Shown here: piece by piece, positions 11,580 through 23,334 of the stretch
Layout of the letters: each line of letters opens with the position of its first letter
How positions within the stretch are numbered: the stretch's first letter is position 1
NCBI GenBank assembly: GCA_958450325.1
Contig: OY288256.1
Location: 10,185,057 to 10,249,056, forward strand
Source of the DNA: Agrostemma githago
Taxonomy: Eukaryota > Streptophyta > Magnoliopsida > Caryophyllales > Caryophyllaceae
Reading direction: 5' to 3'
DNA: 64,000 bases
Position numbers and translations under genes: made by a program
Notes under the pieces: generated by a model
The model's database searches: none
What the model was told of the DNA's origin: nothing
The model's input: the letters and a program-made list of their open reading frames with translations, nothing else

Positions 11580-14500
11580 TAAGGAAGGGATCTCAGCTAA
11601 AGTGATGTGTTGTTTTCCAGTGATACCTAGATTCAAAATGTTGTTTGCCAATAGCAAACGCAAGACTTTTGACTTGGCATAAATCTGGGAGAATTAACGA
11701 TTGGAGGTTAAGACACCCGGCGGACGGTTTAGAATGGAAATCACTTGATGCTATGTATCCTGTATTCGAAAATGATCCCAGAAACTTACGTCTTGCATTT
11801 TCCACAGATGGAATGAACTCTTACGGAAACATGAGTAGCCAACATAGTAAGTGGCCAGTAGTGTTAGCTATCTACAACTTACCTCCATATGTGTGCATGA
11901 AATGAAATTATTTAATGTTCTCTTCGCTAATTTCTGGCCCTAAAAATCTGGAAACATTATTGATGTCTATTTGACATCTCTTCTAGATGACATGCGAACG
12001 ATGTGGGATAAAGGAATAGAGGTGTACGATGGGTATAATATATGTATGAGAGTTTCAATTTGAGAGCAATGTTTTTTTGTACAATAAATGACTATCCGGC
12101 TTACGACAACCATTGTGGGCATATGGTGCATGGGAAAAGGCTTGCCCGTCGCGTGAGAAGGATATTGAAGCTGAGTACTTGTCCTCCTCGCTCTTGTAAG
12201 TACGCATAGTTGGACATCAAAGGTTCTTACTCCGTGATCATCGGTATCGTAGGCAAGAAAAGGTCTTCAATGGGCACCAAGAACATCGTGAACCTCATAC
12301 CTTGGGTGGTCCTGGAGTATATATATCAGAAAGTCAAAGACATTGAGACAACTTATATGAAGAGTAATAACGTCTACTAAGTTGCCTACCTGTGAGGTTG
12401 TGAGTATAAGAAGCGATCTATATTCTTTGATAAATTTCTTTACTAGTGTAACCTCCAGGCAACGTATTGTCTAGATTTCATGCACATTGAGAAGAGTGTA
12501 TGTGATAATATAATAAGTACACTCTTGAATATTTCGGGTAAGATCAAAGACAACAAGGCGACTATGGAAGATATAAAGGAGATGGGAATTAGGCTCGAGT
12601 TGGCACCATAAGGGAAAAAATGGTACGTGTCTGCCGGCAGCTGGTCATACCCTTTCACGAGATGAGAAAAAACAATTTTGTGCATGCCTACTCTAAATAA
12701 AGGCGCCACAAGGTTACTCATCGAACATAAGGAGCCTTTTATCCATAAATGACTTAAAAATGACTGGGTTAAAGTCACGGGACTGTCACACTTTGATGCA
12801 ACAATTATTACCTGTGGCCAATCGTTCTATTTTACCTGAAAAGATTCAAAATGATATAACTAGATTGTGCATGTTCTTTCAGTCCATATATGACAAAGTC
12901 ATTGATCCAACTGAGGGGGATACTTTGTAGAACCTCGTCGTCACCACTCTTTGCTTGTTGGAAATGTATTTTCCACCCTCGTATTCCACTATCATGATTT
13001 ATTTGACTGTTCACTTAGTTAGAGAGAGTTTATACCTTGGTCCCGTGTACTTGAGATAACAATAATATCCTTCTGAAAGGTTGATGAAAGTGTACAGGGA
13101 GTACACTTTAAATCTATTCCGTCCGAAAGGTTGTATTGTTGAGCGTGATATTTTCGACGGAGCTCTTTCATATTGTTATGCACACCTTTCAACTGACGAG
13201 TTAATTGGACTTCCTAAGAATCGTCACAATGAATGGATGCATGACGGGAAAAGATTTAAGGAGCCGTGTTGAAAATGACCTGACACCCGACATGTTGCAT
13301 TTAACACACATGTACGTTCTTATCAACGATGATGAAATCCAACCTCATATTCAGCGACACCAAGATGAGCTGAAAAATGCTCACCTAAAAAAGATCGAGA
13401 AGTGGATTGCAATTGAACATAACAAGAGTTTCGGAGAGTGTCTTAGGAATGTTATCTAATTAACTGATTACGATAGTGGTGATGACTTCTCCCCTAGAGT
13501 ACTCCGTCCTGGTTTAGCTCCAAATGTAAAAGCAGCCTTTTTGAATGGTTTTGCCAATAATGGACGTAATTTTTTCACCAAAAAACAAGATGAGCTGAGC
13601 ATAGTGCAAAATAGTGGTGTTTGTTCAGAATTTGAGGCAATGCACTTTGCTAGTTTAAAGGACAAACGTCCTACTTGAGGGAATATGCAGTATTAAGGTA
13701 TAATAATCCAGCAAGGATATTTTCGAAACCCGATCCTCCCCAAATTCACCTGGTAGCGTCACATCTCATGAACAATGTGGGAATAGGTGGACGAAACCAG
13801 CTCATGGATGGGTCAAGATCAATGTGGACGCTACCATCCTTAATGAACGGGAGGTTGGGCTTGGCTTTGTAATACGAGATGAGACGGGTGCGTTGGTGAA
13901 GGTGGGGTGCAAGAGGGTGGGAGCGCGATGGAGCCCGAAAATTGCGGAAGCTAGAGCAGCTTGCTTGGGTCTCATGAAGGCTTATGAGGAGGGACATCAA
14001 AGGATTATTCTTGAGAGTGACTCGCATAACATTATTCACAACGTGAAAAATCGCGGAAGGTGGAGGAGCCCGCTCGGGAATTGCTTCGATGATATGACGA
14101 CGTTATTGGACCGTTTTAAATTTTCTACTTGTAGTCATGTAAAGCGCGATGGGAACACAGTGGCTCATTGGATGGCTCGATTTTGTGCTACCATGGGTGA
14201 AGAGGTTGTATTTGTCTCGGACTTCCCGACAACTGTCATTGAGTTGTCGAAGGTTGATTTGATTTAATAAAATACCCGCGCTTTGATTAAAAAAAAAGGT
14301 ATAATAATCCAGAAAATATTGGTATTAGGTTACACAGATTTCGCTGAACCTCTGTTTTGATGTGAATGGGTTGATGTTAATAGTGGTGTACTCAATCTCA
14401 ATATAATATGATATCGTTGCATTTCTTTTAAACAAGGAAAAACCACTTCCCCTTTTGAAAGGATGACAAATCGGGACTTACGTTGGTAAATTTTGATAAG

Positions 14501-14776
14501 GTTGGGAATAAGGATGATCCATTCATAATGGCATCACAAGCTGAACAAATTTTTTATGTTACCGATCCTATGGATAATAAGTGGTCAGCTGTACTGTCTG
14601 TAAGGAGTAGACGGGATGCACCGGGTGCGGATGATGAAGAGCAAGATGTCATGTGTGAGGGATATGATCGCAGTAATGTATCTAGTTTTTATGACGTTCA
14701 CATTGATAACACACCGAGCAACTACTTGCATGATGAGTTGATGACCACGTGTTCAAGGAATTTGGGTCAACGATAA
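11580..14776 (+). pseudogene. CACTA (En/Spm) transposase, heavily decayed and interrupted
   Basis: Fragments in order match plant CACTA TNP2-type proteins. 11645-11905 contains the transposase core (RHPADGLEWKSLD, FENDPRNLRLAFSTDG, NSYGNMSSQHSKWPVVLAIY, NLPPYVCMK). About 11930-12160 continues it out of frame. 13081-13280 has the K-x-Y-x-x...RPKGCIVERDI and LPKNRHNEWMHDGKRFKEP blocks. 14483-14776 is the C-terminal DPFIMASQAEQIFYVTDPMDNKW block. Many stops and frameshifts make it non-functional. A LINE tail sits inside it (13712-14295) and the Tat element at 14824 cuts off its right side. The CACTA termini were not found. Confidence 0.8.
13712..14295 (+). mobile_element. 5'-truncated LINE with RNase H domain and 17-bp TSD
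   Basis: The insertion is bounded by the identical 17-mer AAGGTATAATAATCCAG at 13695-13711 and 14296-14312 and ends in a run of A, the signature of target-primed LINE insertion. The frame is open from the 5' cut to the stop at about 14267, roughly 185 codons. It encodes an RNase H-like domain: WVKINVDATILNEREVGLG, a Glu in KIAEARAACLGL, LESDSHNII, and the C-terminal HVKRDGNTVAHWMARF. This is the RVT_3-type RNase H found at the end of many plant L1 ORF2 proteins. It is dead on arrival because the reverse transcriptase is missing. Confidence 0.85.
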
Positions 14777-14823
14777 AACCTGGTGCCATGACAAACATAA
14801 TAAATGGAAACCGTATGGACTCC

Positions 14824-15544
14824 TGTTTTGGTAAAAATTTATCGGGTTACGATTTAAGTTGCGGGTTAAAGTGATCGGGCCAACGTTTCGCTAACTAATA
14901 GAATGAATCGAATCTGAAAATGAACGAATGACAAAGAAAGTAAAGAGACACGAGGATTGGTGACGCGGAAACCCAATGTGGGAAAAACCGCGGGGGGAGT
15001 CGGAATCCCGCCAAGTATCTACTATGAATGAAGAGAACGAATAAAGAATACAAGTATTGATTTTAGGCTATCGGATGAAATATTTTGCTAGTATGCTTCT
15101 TTGGAGTTGAGGTTTTTGGAAGACGAGTTTTATGATCCCTTTGTTCTTGTCGTCGCGCTTATATCCCCTCCCTTTCCCTTAGGCCGTTGTATCTAATGTT
15201 TTCCTTCTCTTTCTCCTGATTTCTCTCCTACTCTGGTGGCACTACCCTAGAATCTAGGGAGTTGTTGGTTGACTGGGTCCTTTGTTTGGGGTAGGGTTAT
15301 TTCTGGTGGTTGGGCTATCTTCGGCCCACTTTTGGGATTTGGCTGCTGCTCGGCCCAATGTTGTTGCTGGACTTTATTCTTGCGTTGCCTCGTTGACTTT
15401 CCCTTGTATCGGGTTCCCGACTTTTATGACTTTGACTTTTGACTTTCGAGTGTTATTCCGTAGTTTCTTCGTATATGATCCTTTGACTTTTTGACCGTAA
15501 GTATTCCACGTCATTTCTTGAGGATGCGGAATTTATCCCAAACA
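14824..15544 (-). repeat. 3' LTR of the Tat element (element is on the minus strand)
   Basis: This 721-bp LTR is matched along its length by 32881-33601. On the minus strand it begins TGTTTGGGATAAATTCCGC and ends CCAAAACA. Confidence 0.95.
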
Positions 15545-15560
15545 AATGCCCCCAAATTTC
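15545..15560 (-). promoter_or_regulatory. Polypurine tract of the Tat element
   Basis: On the minus strand AAATTTGGGGGCATT abuts the 3' LTR start TGTTTGGG, the expected place and composition of a plus-strand primer. Confidence 0.75.
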
Positions 15561-15947
15561 CGACTAAGTTCATCTTAGGCGGGAATTTTCGTTTGTGATC
15601 GTTGCTCATGGTTCTGGTGACGATTTTCCTTCATAGAGTTTGTCTTTTAGTCTGCTTCTTCTCGTTTTCCTAACTGACTCTTCTCCTCCCTTATGATGAC
15701 TTTATTCCCCTCCCTTCATAATTACTCGCGCTTCCCCATACTACTTCCCCCTCTTTACTCCATTCACTCTTACCCTTCCTCTACTTACTCCTACTCCCTC
15801 TACCTCTCTCATAACTCAAATCTCTTTTCAAAATTCAAACCGCTTTTACTTCTTCGTTTTCTGCCGTCCGCTGTCGTCGTGCGCCGTGCCTTTCTCGTGC
15901 TCAGGTGACTCTCTCTTGTCCTTATTCGTTATTTTTCCGTCTCATCC

Positions 15948-17948
15948 ATGGCTTCTAAATCGAATCGGGGCAAATCATCTGCTCCCTCTCCATCGTCATC
16001 GCCGATGATGTTTTCCCCCTCCAACATTCTAGGCAAGAAACATTCTTGCGACTCCATTTTTACCGACGGGGACCTCTCCTTCATCAGAGAGGTTTTCGGT
16101 TTTGGTGAAGGGGTCGAGGTTTACACTCCTTCTTCTGGGCAGAAGGCGGACTTCATCCTACTAGGATGGATCTGCATGTATGCCTATCCGCTTCTCTTAG
16201 GTCTTCGTTTTCCATTTCCCCCACTTGTCCAAGAGCTTTTGACCCATTACAAACTAGCCCCGTGTCAATTGGCCCCCCATACCTGGAGGGTGCTATTGTC
16301 CTTCTGTGTCCTGAACCATCGCCATCAGAAGGATTTCTCCTTGCGCGATGTCTGCGCCGTGTTCCAGGTGAGGCCCCTGGGATGTGGTCAGGTGAAAATG
16401 CGTGTAAAGGACAAGAACTTTCCCGGCATAATCTTTCCCCCCAACCCTCCTGACGCGGAATGGTTCAGAGACTTTATCTTCGTGAAGGCTGACTCCCTTT
16501 CCCCCCCTTCCTTGTGATTATCTCTTTTCCGAGTGGGGATCCGTCACAGGTACTCATCGTGTCCTCAGTTCTTGAATTTTCTTGCACACTTACGGTTCTT
16601 ACTGACTTCGTGTTGTAGGTCTACAGCAGCTTGAAAAGGTGACGCCGATTCTCGATTTCGCTGCCAAGCTTTCCAGCCTAAGTTCTGAACAACTTACCTT
16701 CAACAACCTTTTCGTCCCCTCTGGTAACGCCGTCTGTCCTCCTCTTGCTGACACCATGTCTTCTGGTGAGGGTCATTTCGCTGAGTAGATTTATACTTTG
16801 CCTTTCTTTTTCTTTCTGTTTTTTTTTGTGGGACTTATGTTGTGCCTCTGCCTTCATTAGGCAGTGCAAAAACTCCTATGACCCTGGACCGGATCAGAAG
16901 GAAGAGCATGGCTACTCGCTCATCTTCTAGGAGGGGCTCTGGTTCTTCTCCTACTCCTTCTACCAGCTCAAAGAGGAAGCGCGGTCTCTCCCCCTCAGCA
17001 CGGGTTAATTCTGCAGAGGAGACACCTGCGATTCATGTGCCTGACTCCCCTCAGCCCTCCGCTCCACATTCCGCTGAGTGTGGTTCCGACGATGTCGTGA
17101 TGACCTTTCCTAGGGATTTCGGGACCATCAGAAATCTGTCGGACCTGTCTGTTCTGGATCAGTTTCTCTTCCCTGGCTCTGAGGCCGTGATGGCTAGGGA
17201 GCCTCTGATCGAGACGGCAGCCCATATCGTCGCTCACGGTTTTGAGGTGATTTTGTTTTCCTGGCTTTGAGTTAATTTCAACTTAGATTGCATTACTGAC
17301 TGTTGCGGTGTTGATCAGACTCTCCAGATGGGTCTCTTCTTGAAAGCTGGCATATCCCACCTCAGGGATTTGGGGAGCCAACTTCAGTCGGACAATGCTC
17401 GTCTGCTGGAGGAGGGTAATCAGGCCAAGGAGAGGGCCACGAAGCTAGAGGAGGAGGCTAACCAAACCAAGGAGGAGGCCACAAAGCTGAGGGACGTGGC
17501 TGCAAAGCTGAAGGGGGAGCTGGATCAGGCCAACAGACAGCTTGCTGAGGAGGGGAAGCAGAAGGTGGCCGTGGAGGAGATGAAGGCTGAGCTTGCTAGG
17601 GTTTAGGATGTCAACTCCGGTCTCCAGGAGAAGGTGACGACATTGCAGGAGAATATGGTAGGGGCTCTTAGCTGGTCTGCTCTGAGTACCGAAATCCAGA
17701 TGGTCAACGCCTACTTTGCGGGGGAGCATGTGAACTAGGACCTGGCTGCCTTGGAGAAGAGGATGAAGGAGGAGTTCCCCAATGGCTTTGATCTGAAGAT
17801 GCTTGCTGAAGGGGAAGAGGAGGTAGTGGAGGAGTCAGTTTCTTCTCCCCCAACAGCTCAGGAGGCACCCGGACCCGTGGACGCAATTGTTGATGCTGTG
17901 GTGGTGGAGCCCCTCGCCTCTCTCCCTCCTGAGGGGAAAAATATCTAG
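15948..17948 (+). pseudogene. Spliced antisense ORF of the Tat element (gypsy-type 'Transposase_28'-like domain plus coiled coil)
   Basis: A four-exon gene lies antisense to pol: about 15948-16549, 16619-16765, 16861-17246 and 17319-17948, with small GT-AG introns (69-95 bases) and phases that fit. Exon 1 has SNILGKKHSCDSIFTDGD and the block FPPLVQELLTHYKLAPCQLAP-x-x-WRVLLSFCVL, typical of the 'putative gypsy type transposon' domain. Exon 2 continues LQQLEKVTPILDFAAKL. Exon 3 is Ser/Pro/basic-rich, then MTFPRDFGTIRNLSDLSVLD. Exon 4 is a long Lys/Glu coiled coil (about 17370-17600) and an acidic tail. Breaks are a frameshift in the C run near 16500-16507 and TAG stops near 17604 and 17736. Such antisense ORFs are known from Tat elements; their role is not known. 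Confidence 0.75.
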
Positions 17949-18866
17949 GCTGTTCAGCCTATTACTCTTGTTGTTCTTGCCCTGCGTGGCAAAAAATATT
18001 TTGTTAAAATATTTTGATCTATTCTGAATTTCTTTCTGCTCAGGGGAGCAGAATATTTGGATTTTCATCTCTGCTCAAGGGAGCAGAATGTTTTTGAACT
18101 TGCTTGGATACAATGCTTTTATTGCTTATCTGCTTACTTTGCTATATTTCTGTGTTTGATTTGTTGTTGTTGCTGTCATCTGTTGGTGGCCTGGGGTTTT
18201 GTTTGCCCACTCAGTCGGAGGTGCCACGCTTTCCGTGGGTGCTAAGTGGCGCAGGAGACTGTGATGTCCTGGTTGTAAGCACTTAGCACAAGACGCACGC
18301 CTTCTGTAGAAGTTATACACTCCACCAGATCAGCTGTCAATTTTAGTTGAAGAGAAGTTTGACAAAAATGTCATGTTGTAAAAAGTGTTGCGTGAGAGGG
18401 AATCACATTTCAGAAAAAGTGTGAAGGGGGAAGATTCAATTTTAGTGGTACATAAAAAGGTATAAAATGAAAACATGTGAGAAGAAACTCAAAATTTGAG
18501 GGTGTGGAAGAAAAAGAATTAAATCTTGAAAACATATGAAAGAAGTTTCAAATTTTGAGATATGAAAAAGGCATAAAATCGAATTAACTTTTTGAGTTAC
18601 ACGAAAATCGAATTAAATTTTGAGGTATATGAAAATGAGCTAAGTCTTGAGACTTTCTCAAAAGGTACTCAAATTTTTCGGGTGTATGCGGAAATTAAAA
18701 AGACGAAAAATCTTGAAAGACTTTGCAACCAGGAAATATTTTGAAAGATAGAGTAGATTTAAAAAGACGAAAGATGAGATTGAACCTGGGCTCTGGTGGA
18801 GGTGTATCTGGCAGATTGAATGTCTTAGTTCTAGCGACAGTGGCCCATGCTTCTGGTGACTTTTAC
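17949..18866. other. Non-coding interval of the Tat element
   Basis: The interval between the antisense ORF and the end of pol has no supported ORF. Around 18410-18710 a degenerate word (AAATTTTGAG / GAATTAAATTTTGAGG) recurs many times. Confidence 0.5.
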
Positions 18867-20337
18867 TTAGAAGAAGTATTTTTTCAAGTGTACTATGTTC
18901 CAGGGTTTTGGATGATTTCTCCTTCCATGGTCATAAGTCGGTAGGCTCCATTTCCAACTACTTTCTCCACCTGGTAGGGCCCTTCCCAATTGTAAGCGAA
19001 TTTCCCCGCTTGCTGGTTTCTGGTGTTCTGGAATACTTTCCTGAGGACCAGGTCTACTTCCTGCAGGATTCTGACTTTGACATTCTTGTTGTAGCTTCTG
19101 CCGACCGTCTGCCTGTAGGAGGCCATTCTGATCTGGGCATCAGTTCTGAGTTCGTCTATGGTGTCCAAGTTGTTTGCCATTTCAACCTGGTTTCTTTCTT
19201 CTGTTATGCAGCCATATCTGTGAGTGGGTACCCTCACCTCTGCAGGGATGACCGCCTCATCACCAAAGACCAAGCTAAAAGGTTTCTGCCCTGTAGCCAC
19301 CTTAGGTGTGGTTCTGTCGGACCATAGCACCAAGGGAAGCTCCTCTACCCATCTGCCCCCTGCTTCCTCCAGTCTCCTCTTCAGGTTATCTATCACAATT
19401 TTTTTGTTGGATTCCGCATGACCATTGGACTGAGGATTTCTGGGAGTAGACTTGTTTAGAGCGATATTCCACCTGGCGCAATAGGCCTCCATTTTATTGC
19501 CAATAAACTGGGACCCGTTGTCGCAGATGATCTCTGAGGGAACACCGAACCTGCAGATAATGTTACGTTTAATAAAGGATATAACCTGCTTCTCAGTCAC
19601 CTGAGGAAACGCTTATGCTTCTATCCACTTGGAGAAGTAGTCGGTCATTGCAAGCATAAAGACTTTATTTCCTGGTGCTCTTGGCAATTTGCCCACAATA
19701 TCCATTCCCTACTTCATGAAGGGCCAAGGAGAGATTATTGGATGCAACGGTTCTGCTGGCTGGTGATTGACCGGTGCATGTCTTTGGCAGGCGTCACATT
19801 TGTTAACATTCTCTTTGGCGTCCCTGCGCATTGTTGGCCAATAGTAGCCTTGGCGAAGTGCTTTGTTGGATAGACTCTTGCCCCCTGCATGATTTCCACA
19901 CTCTCCGCTGTGGAGATCATGCATTACCATCTCTGCTTCCTCCTGGCTTAGGCACCTTAGGTATGGTCCGGCGGTCGATCTCTTGAATACCACGCCATCA
20001 ATGAGGGTATACCTGGATGCCTTCATCCTGAAACTTCGGGCTTCTCTTTTGTCTGCTGGCAGGATATCATCTTGCAGCCAGTCTTTGTAGGGTTTCCTCC
20101 AGTCGGAGATCTCCTCCGGTTCTGCTGTGGTTCTGCAGATCCTTGCTTCTTGAAACCATTGCAGTCCTCGATCTGGTGAATCCCCTTCTGGTGTTTCCTG
20201 TTCCTGTGCGCCTCTCCAGATTGCTGGCTCCAGCACATGGACTATGGGTATGGTGGATACTTCTCCTGGTTTGAAGGTTGCCCCCAGAGTTGCTAAGGCG
20301 TCTGCTTCCACGTTTTGCTCCCTCGGAACTTGGTTGA
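18867..20337 (-). pseudogene. Integrase of the Tat element, with stops and frameshifts
   Basis: The H-H-C-C zinc domain is seen in MHDLHSGECGNHAGGKSL ... KCDACQRHA (about 19790-19925). The catalytic core has D in GMDIVGKLP and TDYFSKW (reading past a TAG at about 19709), D in CDNGSQF, and E in NGHAESNKK. The C terminus has AYNWEGPYQVEKVVGNGAYRL and, one frame over, NIVHLKKYF. Breaks are TAG after FMK (about 19709-19711), TAA near 19612, a 1-base frame change near 20338 at the RNase H/integrase link, and another near 18900. The DDE residues are all still visible, but the ORF is broken. Confidence 0.85.
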
Positions 20338-22227
20338 TTGAAACTCTGTGAACCTCAAGGAGAGATCTTTTGCCACTTCAAGGTAAGCCATCATCTTGGA
20401 ATCCTTCGCCGCGTATGAACCATTCATATGGTTGACTATCAACTGGGAATCACCATACACCTCCAGTTGCTTGATTTTAAGATCTAGGGACAACTGGAGA
20501 CCCAAGATTAAAGCTTCATACTCTGCTTCATTGTTCATTGTTCGAAAATCGCATCGGACTGCTTCGACTATGAGATCTCCCTGAGGTGACCTGAGCACCA
20601 ACCCTGCTCCGGATCCTCTCATGTTTGAGGCGCCATCTACGTTGAGCTTCCACACCTGTTCGCCCTTGTTTTCTTCCAGAAGAATAATGTCTTTCTCTGC
20701 TTGTGTCTGCAGCGTTGGGCTGAAGTCAGATATGAAATCTGCTAACGCTTGGGACTTGATTGCTGTTCTGGGGACAAACCTCAAGTCGAAGCCACTCAAG
20801 TGCATAGACCACTTTGCCATCCTACCTGACAACTCAGGTTTTCTCATAATAGTTTTCAGTGGGTAGTTTGTTATTACAGATATAATGTGTGATTCAAAAT
20901 AAGGACGCAGTTTATATGATGCTGTAACAAGTGCAAGTACAAGTTTTTCAAGGGACGTGTACCTAGTCTCTGCAGGAAGCAGAGACTTACTGACATAGTA
21001 GACAGGATGTTGCGCTCCTTCATGTTCCCTTACCAATACTGCACTAACCGCCACCTCAGTCACCGATAAGTACAGAAAGAGCGGTTCTCCAGGTTTCGGC
21101 TTTGACAGGAGTGGTGGAGTACTCAAGTAGTGCTTTAGCTCCTTGAATGCTTTCTCATGCTCCTCCGTCCAGTCAAATCTTTGAGCCTTCCTCAGGATAT
21201 CATAGAATAAACGGCACCTGTCCGAGGACCTGGAGATAAACCTATTCAGGGCGGCAATTCTTCCGGTCAACCGCTGCACATCTTTCGGTTTCTGTGGAGA
21301 CTCCAACTGCAGGATGACTTTGATATGCTCTTTACTAGCTTCAATTCCCCTCTAGGTGACCATGTACCCCAGGAATTTTCCACAGGATACTCCGAATGTG
21401 CACTTGGAAGGATTTAATTTCATCTTGTACTCCCTCAGGGTGTTGAAAGCGTCCTCCAGGTGTGCCGTGTGCTGCGAGGCTTGCTTAGACTTGACGACCA
21501 TGTCATCAATATACACCTCCATGGTATTGCCAATTTGCTTCTTGAACATCATGTTAACCAGCCTCTGGTAGGTGGATCCTGCATTTTTCAGACCAAAAGG
21601 CATAACATTGTAACAATATATACCTCTCTCAGATCTGAACGCAATTTTCTCCTGATCTGCTGGATGCATCTTGATTTGGTTGTATCCACTCCATGCGTCG
21701 AGGAAGGTTAACATCTCATGACCTGCTGTGGCATCCACCATGGCATCTATATGTGGCAGGGGGAATGGGTCCTTCGGGCATGCCTTGTTCAGGTCGGTGA
21801 AGTCGACGCATACTCTCCACTTGCTGTTCTTCTTTGGGACTACTACCACGTTGGATAGCCACTCTGGGTACTTTACTTCTCTAATTTTTCCGGCAGCCAG
21901 CAAGTTATCTACCTCCTGGTTTATGACTTGGTTCCTCTCTGGAGCGAACTTCCTCCTCTTCTGCTGGATTGGTTTGTAGCTCGGGTCCACGCTTAACCTG
22001 TGAGTTATGATACTCGGATCTATTCCTACCATATCATCATGGGACCAAGCAAAACAATCTATGTTAGTTTTTAATAATTCAATAAGATTTTGTCGGATAT
22101 TACCTGTGCATTCTGACCCGATTAGCACTTTTCGCTCTGGGTGTTGTTTGTCTAAGTTGACTTCATCTATCTCCGTCTGAGGGGGCTCAAGATACTCCTG
22201 CAGAGGTAGGTGAAGGCTATGTAGTTG
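20293..22227 (-). pseudogene. Reverse transcriptase, RNase H and archaeal-type RNase H of the Tat element
   Basis: RT motifs are VPKKNSKWRVCVDFTDLNKA, FPLPHID, FLDAWSGYNQI, MPFGLKNAGSTYQRL and the catalytic VYIDDMVVKS (about 21490-21520). A TAG at 21352 in GYMVT*RGIE splits it. The first RNase H has LYLSVTEVAVSAVL and YYVSKSLLPAETRYTSLEK. The second RNase H has LNVDGASNMRGSGAG, NNEAEYEALILGL and EVYGDSQLIVNHM, keeping D-E-D residues. A second, archaeal-type RNase H after the first is diagnostic for the Tat lineage. Confidence 0.9.
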
Positions 22228-23329
22228 CTATGCTGGAGGACTTGCCATTTTCTTCAACGCCACTCTGTAGCAGTCTTTGGCCTCCCTCTGATCACCGCTG
22301 ATCTTCTGCACTCCCCAGGGCGTGGGGAACTTCAAGCATTGGTGGTAGGTGGATGTGATGGCCTTCATCTCATGTATCCACGGTCTTCCTAGGATCATGT
22401 TGTAAGTGGACGGACCGTTAATGACCAAATACCGTACCTGCTTGTTTACTCCTCCAGCATAGGTGGGAATTGTAATTTCTCCCAGGGAGTATTTGGTTTC
22501 CCCACTGAAGCCTATGAGGGGGACTGCTCTTTTGCTTAGGTCCTCCTCGCTGAGTCCCATGTTCTGCAAAGTCTCCAACATGATAAGGTTGACAGAGCTT
22601 CCGATGTCCACCAGTATCTTCCTTACAGTGCAGTTCCCTATGAAGAGCGTGATGATTAGGGCATCATGGTGGGACTCCGGAGAGGGTTCCGCATCAGATT
22701 CATCAAAGGTGACGGCTGGAAGGTCCGGACAGCTGATTCTACAGGAGTGCTCTGGCCTATCTCCTCTGGACTGGGAAGCGTGCCTTTTGGCCGCCGAATA
22801 AGTTAGGCCGCTCAATTCCGATCCTCCTGTGATTACATTGACAATTCTGTTGCACAGTGGAGGAGGCGAGGGCAACACTTGGTCTGCCGCATTTATCCTG
22901 CTGGAGCCTCTGGATACCGGATAGTCCAGGTTTCCCTGATCATAATGGAACTTCACTTCCTTCCTGAGGAGGACACATTCTTCGGTGTTGTGCCCAATAT
23001 CATCATGGAACTCACACCTCTTGCTGGCGTCCCGACGGTCGTTAGTATACTCTTGTCTCCTGGGCCACCTGACTTTGCGCCCCAACTCTTTTAGGGCCCT
23101 GAGCAGACCAGCAAGGTTGGTAGAGAACCCGTACTCGCTTATTTTAGGTGGGAGTCCTGGGCTCTCCTTCCAATCTTTTTCTTCAGAGATCTTGTGCACA
23201 TTTCTGTCGTAGGGCTTGGATCTTTCGCCTCTCTTCTCTGCTGGTGCCTTCCTGGAGACATGCTCAGAACCATATGTAGCCCTTCTGGGGCCCGAATCTT
23301 CCTCTAGTCTGATGGCTGCCATCGCTTTG
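22228..23329 (-). pseudogene. Gag C terminus and aspartic protease of the Tat element
   Basis: It continues the gag frame interrupted by E2. The segment has a C-x2-H-x4-H-x4-C zinc-knuckle-like block (CEFHDDIGHNTEEC, about 22975-23020) and a protease with ILVDIGSSVNLI (active-site DIGS in place of DTGS) and MILGRPWIHEM. An in-frame TAG at 22228 separates it from RT; the frame is otherwise continuous, so this is a nonsense change or a read-through stop. Confidence 0.85.
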
Positions 23330-23334
23330 GTTTG

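Noticed and set aside
14483..14776. A separate host gene at the right edge of the CACTA region
   Set aside because: The FIMASQAEQIFYVTDP block is the known C-terminal part of CACTA transposases, so it belongs to that relic.
22228..22230. Regulated gag-pro/pol stop read-through in the Tat element
   Set aside because: Possible, but several other TAG stops in the same element make simple decay more likely; cannot be decided from one copy.
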